Shown here piece by piece: positions 47,201 through 57,300 of a stretch of DNA of 64,000 bases. Positions within the stretch are counted from its first letter, which is position 1; every line of letters begins with the position of its first letter. The notes under the pieces were generated by a model. That model was not told the DNA's origin and searched no databases. It was given only the letters and a program-made list of their open reading frames with translations. This DNA comes from Theristus sp. LFF4_11 (taxonomy: Eukaryota > Nematoda > Chromadorea > Monhysterida > Xyalidae), in NCBI GenBank assembly GCA_030248135.1, contig JASANC010002914.1, positions 1-64,000 of the forward strand, in the 5' to 3' direction. The position numbers were made by a program, and so were the translations under genes.

Positions 47201-49214
47201 AGAAGAACACAAAGCTAGGGATGGGCGCTCCGCGCTAGACAGGTTTTTCGGGGACGGGGGGACAGCGCAAGACGGGACGGGGGGACAGACGAGAAAATTT
47301 CCGGATGGGGGCGGGCCGGGGGCTCTGTCTATTTTGCCGTTAGCCTATCCATCCCGCCGACGCAAAGCTTCATTGTGATAATTCCAGTTTACGCTCCACG
47401 CATGAGCGTGCGGTGAAAAAATTTTTTTACTGAAAAAAATTTGAAACGTTTGCAACAAATCAGCCAATTACAATTACTGAATGTTACTGAATGGATGCTG
47501 ATGCTACTTCATTTTTTTCATTTTTCCGAATTGATCAAAACAACTGCGCAGAGTAATTTGTAACGGTACTTTCAGCAAAATGACATAACAGGGTCACATT
47601 CCTGACTTTTTGCGGTTTTTTATGGTTGAACTGAGCCACTGATTGACACAGTAAATGGCAAAAAGTGCTGCTCACTAATATCACTCAGTCAATTATTTCA
47701 ACATGTTTGTTGAAAAACAAATTCACAGGTAAACCCGTGAAAGCACATAACATTTTATAAAGATTTGCACAATGATACGTTTTTTAATAATCAAAAAATG
47801 TAACGCCAATGTCATGGCATTGGGATGCCAGCATTTCAAATGTAGCAATTCAAATGTGTCGCTTTGATTGGCTGTACATCATTCTCATACTCTACCAATC
47901 ACTCTACCAATGATCAGTGCCACCGCCAATTCAAATGTGCAAAATTTGCCAAAATGTTGCAAAAAAACTTTGAGTTTAAACACAATTTTATGAATTTTCA
48001 CTTGCAATATGATCGCAGCAGTTGAAGAAAAGGCGCAGCATGAATGTCGTATTTATTCTGCAGTAACACAGCCAACCACATTTGACAAACAATACCGTGG
48101 TATGTTTGTTTGCAAATCATGTGGTCAAACAATAAATCTCGTAAAATTTGCGTGAAGTGAAATCAAACAAAAAAACTTTGGGCTTTCAAATATCGCGCTT
48201 ATCTCTGAAAACCATGACTGTTAAAACCATGATCGCACAAAACTCGCAGTTGCTGACAGGGATAACTGAAACCCTTTTCCATTTCAGTTCCGTTTGCCCA
48301 TTCAGCCCGACATTCAGATAAGAGGTTAGTTTATAATTCAGCAAGCTGATTGGTGGTTTTTACATTCTGTGCACAAAAAAAACTGAATGTGGATGACGAA
48401 CGAGAAATTGGCAGACAAACGCAATAAAAAGCGCGACATTCCAACAGAAAAAACACGATTCGAAAAAGCTCGCAGCCTTTACGAAAGCATAAGGCTAATA
48501 ATGAAGCAAAATCGACATCAGTTCTGAAAGCCTCTAAACACATGGCAAAAAAATATAATTCTTCTCATGCATGATTTTGGGGGGGAGAGCAGAGACACCC
48601 AAACATGAATACAAAATACAACACTCGTACGTGATTTCATAGCAACAAAGGCAGGTCGTATGCATAAAACGAGCATTTTCTCATTCAAAATCACAATTCT
48701 AAGCTGAAAACAGGACATAAACCACTGCATTGTCCGTTCACGTTACACCTTAGCATTCACCTTAGTTGTTGCATTCTGAATGATTTACAAATTGTGCAGG
48801 TTATTCGATGCAGCCAATCAGCGGTCTTCAATTTTTTGAAATAAAAACTTGCTACAGTTTATCCGTTTGTGCGGAACGGTTTAAAAATACAATTTTACCG
48901 AAAATCAAATTCCCCAGCCACGTGTTTTCAATTTTTACCGCCAATTTTTAGAGAGCGCCGAAAGAGACAGGTGTACAAGCAGAGCAAAATAAAAATTTAT
49001 GTGACCAACGCGTTTTAATGTGTGCATGAGTTTTTAGAAATTCAGAAAAGCAAAAAAATCACAAATTCTTACCATGCCAGAAATTGACGTTTTTAGTTGC
49101 TGTGAGCTGTTTTCTGCGTCGAAATGATGCACTTCGTTGGTGAAAACAGTGACGTGTTGGGACTGAATGAACGTTGAACTGAAATTGCGCCTCTTGCTCG
49201 CTGAGTCGAACCAT
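26241..49214 (-). CDS. COBL: Cordon-bleu-type WH2 actin nucleator
   Basis: COBL-family proteins bind actin through WH2 and drive filament formation. Exons: 49073-49214, 46968-47141, 44872-44980, 42732-42966, 39538-39883, 37206-37303, 36268-36576, 35901-36026, 35312-35540, 34903-35010, 34528-34585 (tentative), 34037-34338, 30370-30546, 29667-30196, 29498-29563, 29036-29413, 28567-28811, 27834-28103, 26622-27438, 26241-26261; 4740 nt, about 1579 aa, phases consistent. The first ubiquitin-like domain (residues about 115-205) has MTELQIKLANGQVVQFPV, KFNASGLALKV and the hallmark AYKPNTPVG; the second (about 220-300) starts PTLRVQVDVPSGQRLLLRV. RKKRPAPAPPPP at about 452-463 is a KRAP-like motif. 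A coiled coil precedes residue 981, polyproline lies at about 1400-1425, and one WH2 (SDLLEAIRSF...GLRKV) ends the protein. Longer than vertebrate COBL (about 1260 aa). The middle exons are Ser-rich and less certain; a start upstream of 49214 is possible. Confidence 0.88.
27574..27663. mobile_element. Palindromic element family B, copy 4
   Basis: GCGGCATTCATGAAGCAGTA mirrored by ACTGCTTCATGAATACCGG, in the COBL intron between exons 27834-28103 and 26622-27438. Confidence 0.72.
28185..28382 (+). repeat. Dispersed repeat D, copy 4 (most diverged)
   Basis: TTCTTTTGGTTCTGCGACTG, TGTGCGCATAGACGGG, TTTCCGTTCGACTTCTGC and GGGTTGCAGAACCAG match the order of blocks in copies 1-3. It lies in the COBL intron between 28567 and 28103. 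Confidence 0.6.
30547..34036. other. 3.5-kb COBL intron
   Basis: AT-rich intron joined in phase 1 by exons 34037-34338 and 30370-30546. No exon could be supported. An open minus-strand segment near 33480-33641 after a TTGCAG acceptor has no donor in a compatible phase. A tRNA-like stretch lies on the plus strand at about 33481-33550. Confidence 0.5.
33481..33550 (+). other. tRNA-like sequence, possible SINE head or tRNA fossil
   Basis: TGGCGCAGTGATAAAGCGG resembles a polymerase III A box, and about 40 bases on GGAACGACTCG resembles a B box with two mismatches. No convincing cloverleaf could be folded by eye, so it is not called a tRNA. Confidence 0.25.
36636..36811. mobile_element. MITE family A in a COBL intron
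   Basis: CAGTCGAACTCGTAAATTAT at one end and AATTTAGAGTTTGACTG at the other, with mirrored CAATCAGC arms and a CACGTG near the left arm. It lies in the COBL intron between 37206 and 36576. Confidence 0.72.
36815..36971. mobile_element. Second, diverged MITE family A copy in tandem
   Basis: Starts four bases after the previous copy and ends ATAATTTGCAGATAGACTGTA. It keeps the central GTGCGGCCAGACACTCCACC-like loop and the CCAGCCAATCAGCTAGC arm, but its left end has decayed. Confidence 0.55.
39911..40042 (-). repeat. Dispersed repeat E, copy 2 (inverted)
   Basis: Reverse complement of the repeat at 20415-20535, with only scattered differences. It begins 28 bases outside COBL exon 39538-39883, next to the acceptor of the exon coding for the second ubiquitin-like domain. 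Confidence 0.75.
41652..41700 (+). repeat. GTGTCGAGACC repeat (family C), copy 4
   Basis: CAGCAAGATCGTGTCGAGACC core followed by GATACCGTGAACAGCGCCG, in the COBL intron 39884-42731. That intron otherwise holds a decayed half of a family A MITE at about 40076-40152 and nothing else I can support. Confidence 0.6.
42967..44871. other. 1.9-kb intron splitting the first COBL ubiquitin-like domain
   Basis: AT-rich intron in phase 2 between VESG and TPMMDVLVQV. It contains GATTGGCTGC fragments (about 43300 and 43445) and no supported gene or structured element. The next intron upstream, 44981-46967, is similar, with one family A MITE. Confidence 0.5.
46703..46881. mobile_element. MITE family A in a COBL intron
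   Basis: CAGAGTCGAACTCTAAATTAT at the left and AATGTTCGACTG at the right, with mirrored CAATCAGC arms and a GTGATCACGCGAT motif. It ends 87 bases from COBL exon 46968-47141, in the intron on its 3' side. Confidence 0.7.
47219..47361 (+). repeat. G-rich block with quadruplex potential
   Basis: GGGATGGGC at the left and GCCTATCCATCCCG at the right look like degenerate inverted ends. Between them are five or more runs of three to six G (GGGGACGGGGGGACAG, GGGACGGGGGGACAG, GGGGGCGGGCCGGGGG) within about 100 bases. It is strongly unlike the AT-rich intron around it. Confidence 0.6.
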
Positions 49215-49321
49215 GCTGCCTTGGTTGGTCAATTGCAGATCTGATTTCAAAAAAACGAGCAAAATGTTGAGAAAGCTACGTTCTCTGTAGTGATAAAAAC
49301 ATCCATTTACGAATCTTTCTA

Positions 49322-49485
49322 CAGTCGAACTCTCTAAATTGTAGGCTATCAGCTGATTGGTTGGTGATCACGAGATGCATGCTTTCTGTGCAGGAAGACT
49401 CCACCTCCACAATACCTGCTCAGAAGGCATGCATCACGTGATCACCAACCAATCAGCGAACAGCCTATCATTTAGAGTTCGACTG
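49322..49485. mobile_element. MITE family A, best-preserved copy
   Basis: Ends CAGTCGAACTCTCTAAATTG and ATTTAGAGTTCGACTG, flanked by TA on both sides (49320-49321, 49486-49487). The arms CAGCTGATTGGTTGGTGATC and GATCACCAACCAATCAGC are near-perfect complements around a roughly 60-bp loop. TA targets with CAGT termini fit Tc1/mariner. It lies about 100 bp upstream of the COBL start. Confidence 0.82.
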
Positions 49486-49487
49486 TA

Positions 49488-51351
49488 ATAATTGATGGGA
49501 GCATCGCGATGGTTTAAGCAATCAACACACCAACTATGGATCTTGAATCAAAATGAACAAAACCATTGGAGCATTCATTCAGGCGGAAACAGTGCACAGT
49601 CACCGAGCACAAGCCAAACGGATTGGATGGTTGTTTTGCAAAGTAAAAGAGGAGCCCGGAATTTTTGGTTAGTGTAATCTTGAGACCTGCCTAATCAATC
49701 AAACACAAAAAAGAGTCAACAAACCATATAAAGTCACAGAAATATGGCCCTGTATCCGGTTATTTTCATTTATAATTTTCTGCAACAACAATCAATTCCA
49801 TTATATTGCACGTGTTCTTTTTTTCTCAAAAAATGTCAGTGTCAACATTGAAATTGCACTGCATTATGATCTTCAAATATTTTTTTATGTGCATATGCCA
49901 AAATCTTTTCATTTATATGTACATACGAATTCAATTGTGCACATGCCAGAATATAATCATCTGCAATAATCCGCTTTCTCAATATACAAGAGGAAGAGAC
50001 CGGAGACCGGTTTGCTGTAAAAGCGCAGTTGTGGACCCGGTGCACGCAAAAGAACTGGACGCTGAGAAGCAAAAATTAGTCACAAGTTGCACAGAAAGTA
50101 ATGCCAGCTGAACATGAACATTGGCGCAATCCGTGCTGAGTGGACTGGCTGTCCACGGCAAGCAACAAGTCAGTCGAACCGCCTGACATTCGTTCAAGCC
50201 TCCACTTTGCCCATCATCAATTTCAAAATGGCCGGTTTTCAAATTCTACACATTTTATTTCGAACTACAGCAACACGCATTGCTGTAGCCTTGAGTGAAT
50301 TCCCCGCGGGTTTTGCCTTTTTTACCTCAAAGTCGTGCGTGCGTGATTGTCTCGTGATGTCGTTTTTTTCTTACGTACGGAAGTTCCTTGATTTCTTGCG
50401 GACGTCGACATTTTTTTCTGAAGGTCACCAGAGATTTCAACGTGCGCGTGTGTAATGCCGATAATGCAAATTATTACTTGAACATTATGTCTGTTATTTT
50501 ATTCGATTTCTCGCGGAGCGAGTTTATTCAAACACGGTCAAATGCAGAAGGCGCAAAAAAGCAATTTTTAAACCTTGCAAAGCACATCCATAAAACGAAT
50601 GCTTTTACTGTTCATACTGTTCACAACTGGAAAACAAAAAAATAGTACCCCGAATAGAAAACTTGAGATTGAAAAGGGCAAAAAAGTGAAATGACAGAAA
50701 AACGTTGGGTACAACCAGTTCCTGAGGACAAGTGCAACAATCAATATCAATAGCACCAAAAAACTCCTTATTCGAAGCGATATTCCAAACAAAACCCGCG
50801 AAAAGAATCAAAACGTATCATGAAAGTCACTTCCAATCAGTCAGTGGGCTATATTCTGAACACCCAGTCAAGCAAACACACGAAAAGCGCAATGTCATTC
50901 ACCAATGAAAAAAAAATCAGATCCAGCGAATTGATTGGCATCAAATGAACCAGTTGACCAATAAACGCTCACAATCCTACGAACTCCAAAAACAAATGCT
51001 CAAGATGCATTCAATAAATCGCTGTCTATTTGTGCCGAGTTTCATTAACGACCGGCAGGCCATACGCGACACAGCCAGCTGCTGTCAAATACGCCAGTTT
51101 GCACACGCCGCTGACACGAACACTGGCCATTGCGCGCAAAAGGTCGCCATCCGCTGGAAAAACAACAATAAACGGGGTTGGTGGTCGGCAGATCAACGAG
51201 AACAAGCAACGCCATTTGATTCCGCCACAATTGCGAGCATTTTCTTTTAAATGTTATTTTAGCCGCTTGCTCCACCAATCACAAACCAACACACAGGCAC
51301 ACAAACATGGTGGCCAGTGCGTTTGTATCCGACTGTGCTACACTTTGGACT
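49488..51351. other. Intergenic region between separase and COBL
   Basis: AT-rich region with no supported exon. Open frames near 50388-50645 and 50945-51250 lack recognisable motifs. It should contain the separase 3' UTR and the COBL promoter. Confidence 0.4.
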
Positions 51352-54300
51352 TTACATAAACAGCAACCTACTGCACCCAACGTCCACAATGCTTTCTCCA
51401 ATTCCACCCCCAACCGCAGCCCGCAACTGACCGTGACCACGGTCGACCGTCAACAACGCGGCCTCCGTGAGCTTCGCGCGTTTGGCTGCCGTGCGCAGCG
51501 CGTCTGCGTGCGTGTGCGTGCTGTTCACGAGCACACACCGTCGCAGCACGTGCAACATGTACCGGTCGATCTCCATGTCCGTCACCAGCCACAGTAAACC
51601 GACCACGCTCGGACTGAAACCGAATGGTGCACAAGCATTGTGGCTGGCAAGACAAACAAACACGAACGAAGCATTGCGACTGGAGGATGGGATGGCACGG
51701 CATGCACGACAGCTTCTGTGGCCAGTTTATGAATGGCAGTTGTGTGGCGGTCGAAGTGGAGTGGTAGAAATGCTTTGGCACAGGGAAAGACGAACTGAAG
51801 ACCAGTTAACGTCAAAACTATTGAGTGACAAAACATCAGGCTTTTCATTACTCCACTGTTTTTATCACATGGACATTCTGCTAAACTGCCCAAGCAACCG
51901 AGACACACAGTTCTGTGAGCAAAGTGGACGCGGATAAAGCACAAACAGAGTGACTCCAGTTGCAACACCGACCAATTGGCAACGGCGTAGTGGTCGGCAA
52001 TGGAGGTTGCCTCGTAGTGGCCAGTGTCCGTGTCACTGTGCACGCTGTTGCAACCGGACAAAACGGCTGCGGCGTTGCAGTGCGCCGTGCGAATCGCGTA
52101 GCGCGGCACAAACTTCTGACAACTGCCGTGTCCGCAGTACCTGACAAAACGAAGAGGTGCCAGCCATAGAAAGCGCTGTTTGTTTTGGTTGGGGTTGACT
52201 TGGAAGTCGGCAGAAAATCAAGAATCATCAAGTCAAAGTTCAAACAATCGACTCACAAAAACAAATCGCTTTTCGAAAGCGCGTTCACCAGTTGATCTCG
52301 AGTTGGCTTCTCCTTCAACAGTCCATGCCATCCCGGTTGTCTGGAATTGATTTTTTTTGGTTGGGGTGATAAAATAGTTGCTAAATAAAAACCCTGCTTG
52401 GCTGCAATTGAACTACATCGTGAGCCGCCCATGCTAAGCTGAGTGAAATTAGCAGTGAACAAACACAACAGCAAACGCAGGCACCAAACGTTACGCACGA
52501 TTCACAGACGGGCCTGAAGATCTGAGCAGTGTCAGGCAGGTTGTCGTCGGGGTCAACAACGTAGAACGTGTCCGTTGGTTGCACCGTTTTATGTCCGTTG
52601 CTAAGTTGATACGACTGCAGCATGCGAATGATGAAATGGATGCTTTGCGATCTGCTGATTGGCTGCTTTGAATCGCGAACAGTTGACAGCGCCTCCCACG
52701 GGATGCCGCGCAGTTCCTGACAGACAAAAACAGACAACATAATGGTGCGGATTTGGCTCACCAAAAAAGTTTTCGCAAATCAAGCATATTTGATTTATTC
52801 AAGAAAATGGGAGCAGATCAGGGCTCTAAACTGGAGACATTTAGTTAGTTTTGGGTTGTCTTCAAATCGCAAAATTTATAAATCGCACCAATCGCAATCT
52901 CGCTGTCTGTCACAGAAGCAAACAGCGACTTATCACGGCCGACTGGATGGATCCAAACCTACCAACTTACAGAGTCAAGCTCACGCCCAACCGAGTTTAG
53001 TAAATCGGCCAATATCAAGATTGGTCTCAATATCAAGCCCGCCCAACCAATCAGCGCCGTCCAATCGAATCCAATTGCAAGTAGTGCAAGTAGTGCAATG
53101 CAAGCAAAGTGTCACGAACGGGCGCGAGCACGAGCAACACCGGGTGTGGCGGCAGAGTGGCCTGCTCCGGCTGGAACGACATCGCGAGCTGTTTCTTTCG
53201 CAGCAGACACAGCAGGCCTGTGTCAGGGGCAACACCGACTCGCAGCAACAGACGACGCCACGTGCTCTCGCAGTCGTTCGCAGCAGACAGCAGAAGCTGG
53301 CAGTGTGGGAGTTAATTGACACGTTACTGCTGTTGCGTTGATTCTATCATGTTATCTGTACGCTGATTCGCATTTCGGTGCGGAATGAAGCATTAGTTTG
53401 ATTGTTTGTTTCGTGTTTCAGTGATAAACAAGCACAGTGGCTATAACAGCGGGCGCAATGCAACGTCGCATGTGTGCCTGTGTGTTTGTTTGTTTGTGTG
53501 TGTGCGTATGCGACGCGACATTACATTTGAAAAAAAACTGTTAGCGGTGTTCAGACGGGAACTGAATACCTTTGAAATGTGCGTTGACTGCGTGAACGCA
53601 TTCAATTCCTTGAGATCGTCTTCATTGAACGCCCGATTTGTCAGCAAGTGCACGCACTCGCCAAGCCAGTCACGCTCGACCGTGGTGCACAGATTCTGAA
53701 ACATGAATGGTGATTGAAACTGGAGTGAAGAAAATCAAAGAAAAAACGCAAGGCCTTCAGACATTGCGACTTTAGCAGAAAACTTCGACCGAGCAGACTC
53801 GGAGCCCACCAACCAACAACTTGCCTGTTAAAAAACTTCGCTTTGATAAGACTCCTTGGGCAGTGCTGGGTGAACACTCAGGTGCAGTGTAGGGACAGCA
53901 GACACAAACGCAAATTACCGTTGGAATTTATACAGATCAACAAAAACTTGGTGTCATCACTTTTACAGTTTCACGACTTAGTGCAAAGGCAGATTAGAAA
54001 GCAGTTTCATCTGATTGATGCAGCGATTCCAAATTGCTGAAGCAACCCGACATACGACGGCAAAGTCCACTCGGCAATGTTGGAAGAGCATCAAGCATGA
54101 AAGTTAGGACGCTAGGACATCGAAGTTAGGACATCGCAGACGCAATACACAACAGATAAATTGCTTAAAAAACTAAAACCAACCTTAACAAACTCATCCA
54201 GCTCTCGTCTGCCAGCCCAGAAGCGCTGTCTATCAGTCAACGTTGATGTTTGATCGTTGCGCGCGTGGAATTGACGCAAGTCATCGAGAATTGAATCAAA

Positions 54301-57300
54301 CTGAAACACACAACGAAATCAGCTTAAAGAATTTTGCTGTGCATCCGCAGAAATGCGTTTGAATGTTTGGAAGCACAGCAGTGAATCCATGAGCACTTTG
54401 CAAACAGTCACCAACCTGATACAACGCAGTGACAGGCAGCACAATCGGGGCTGAACTTGCGGAGAGTCGCATGAGCCACAGATGACGGCCATGCGACGGC
54501 GACGTCACGAACAACTGCACCACACACCAATCTAAAAACACAAAAAGCATTGACAATGACAAAAGCACGAACTATTCGAGCACAATGAAGAAGTACACAA
54601 TAAAGTCTGTGCTTGACAACACGGTTGATAACAAGTGTCGACTAGTGACGATAAATCAAAAGCTGGTCAGTAGGATGTTTTCAAAAAAATCGTCATTTTT
54701 TTGTCTCAGTGGCGTCAAGCTACATTTCACGCGTCTTTGCGACAATTTTCATGCGCAAAACTAAAAAAAACAACTCCCAGGTGACCTCCAGCACACGCAC
54801 CTGTTGGCAGCGTCTGCACGGCCGCCTTGAACTCGTGCACCGTGTTGCATTGTGGCAAGTGCGTCTCCGCCGTGTCCTCCACGTTGGCAATCTTCATCTG
54901 CCTTCTCTCCGCTCGCACGTCCCTGACCCGCGCGCGTGTGCTCACTGCAGTCAGCTCACTCGCGTACCACGCCGCCGTCCAATCACTGTCCAGTTTTGAA
55001 TTTAGCTGTGCATCCTCGTTGTCTTCATTCGTTCGCAGCACGAACTGCACGACCAACAGCAGCTCGCTCAACCGACGCAGCCACGGCCAATAGAGCAGCC
55101 GTTTGTAAACGCTGAACTGAGTGGCCAGCTTGGTGTGCAGCGTGCGTAGGCTGCAAATGGTGCTGCTCGATAATGCTGACGGTGACTTCGCACTTCTCAT
55201 GCTCGATTTTGACGTTTGCCTCGTAGTTTTCTTCCTTGCCTTTGCACTGTTCACGGTCAATTCGCTGAATTTCCTCGTCAGATCGCATTTCACCGGGTCG
55301 TCAGTGCTCGAGTCATTGTCATGTATCGAACTGGAGTTTCCAACGATCAACTCATTCAATCGGTCTTCCTCCGCTGGGTCGCGCGACGAAATCAACAGTC
55401 GAAACTCGGCCAGCGATTTGTAATAGTGGGCCAACAGGCAGGTCGCTGTGTGACAGAGTGCTGCTGCATTCTGCTGCAGTGAGTGCACGCACTCGGTGGC
55501 CGCTGCTGCGAGTGCCGTCCAGCTCGCTTGTTGCACGTGCAATTCACAAACGGCCAATAGCACAGCACCACTGCAGTCGGACAACGGCAACCAGCACAGC
55601 TGAAAGGACGGAGTGCAAAGAATGTTGATCACTTATGAGCAAAAAAGAGCAACGTGCAAAAAAGAGCAATTTGTGAAGCAAAGCAACTAGCTGAGTTGCT
55701 GTTTGTTACATAGCTACATGACTAAAACTCATTCCTCATATTCGTTGGAGTTCGAAGTTTTAGCATAAACGAAAACGAGATGAGGCACCCACATTGCGTA
55801 CTCAATTCAGTTTCGTGGAGCATTTTACATGCACACACTAATCATTTGTCAAAGGTGGATAGACTGCCCATGGAATGTTTGGATTAGTTTACACCCCAAC
55901 GACAGCACATCATAAACTTTCTCACAACAGTTTTTCGAACAGAAGCCCTATAATTTTTTAAACTCGCCTCTTGTGCTCCCTGCTTCACCTTCGTTTCGTC
56001 CTCATCCAGAACGAACTGCAGGCACTCATACAACCGCTGCATGGCTCGGCGCCCATGTTCCCCTTCATTCTTCAACAAATCGCGCAGCACACCCGTGAGA
56101 AAGTCACCCGTGGGAACGTGCGACCGTGCGAACATCGCAGTCACACGGAGCATCTGTCTCAAAGCGTCTGAACTGGTGGCCAGCGTGTGAAAGTCGGTGT
56201 CGTCGGCGCAGTACGTTGAGCAGCATTGCTGTGCGTCGAACGCTGCATTTTCGTTCGTATTTCCAGTATCATTGAGTTGCACCGTCTCTTGCTGTTTCAG
56301 TGCCGGTGATTGGTTGGTTGATTTTGAATTTGTTCGCGTTTTCGGTGCGTGTTCGATGGACAGGCTGAAAAAAGAAATTAGAATGCATGAAATTCGTGTG
56401 GTTTTCAAGTGCAAGCACAGTTTGTTGGCAGAGCAAGACACAACAACGCAGCCCATCTTTGCACTCAGATTTCTTCAACTGCGTTCCCTTTTGAACGATG
56501 TTCATATGGACACAAATTTTTCAGAAACCAAAGACACAAAAGATGCCCCAAACGGACTTGCGTGGGCTTTTTGAGCGGCACGCAGTTGCACGCCTCTGTT
56601 TCTCAACGCCAAGCGTGTCGCTCGTTGTGGATGACGTTCGCAGGCTTCGTTGTCGCTCGACTGACGTGCGCTCGTCAGAGGAATGGTTGCTGGGCGTGCT
56701 GCTTCTTGTGGGCTCTGTGGTAAACCGAAAAAGGTAAAAACGGGTGCGTCAAGTGGGCTGGGATTCACGGGATTCAAGATTCAACACTGCTGGGCGACAA
56801 GCAAGCACAAAAAAGGTGCAAGGGGTGTCACTTTGCTGATCAGTGCCTTGCATTCTGTAAGCAGGGTCACAACTTGACTGGACCAAAACCAACCAGGCAT
56901 TCGAATGTCGGCCAAGTAAACGAAATTTCCAAGCTTTCATTTTTGGCAGTCTCATACTCAACACACCAATGCAAGAAGCAACCAATCAAGCACCGAACGT
57001 TGAATAAAACGCCCAAAAAACATGCCATTGAACGACAAGCCCTCAGTAGCACTAGCACTTGTGCTACAGCTAGACGAGCACGAAGGTACAGCAGCAGCAG
57101 CACTTGTGCTACTAGAGGAGCTAGACGACACCGCAGCGGCTGATCTCAACCGTGACGACCGTCTGGTGGCTATCGGTGGCGGTGCCATCGTGGACTCAGA
57201 GGACGAGTGTGCGCGTCGGGGAGGTGGCTTTTGGAATTTAGGCGATGATCGTCGTTTCGTTGTTGTCGTCGGAGCGGCAGTGGTGTTGCTCGGTGACATC

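Noticed and set aside
50388..51250. Possible small genes between COBL and separase
   Set aside because: Open frames of about 80-100 codons lack splice context, homology or codon character like the real exons.
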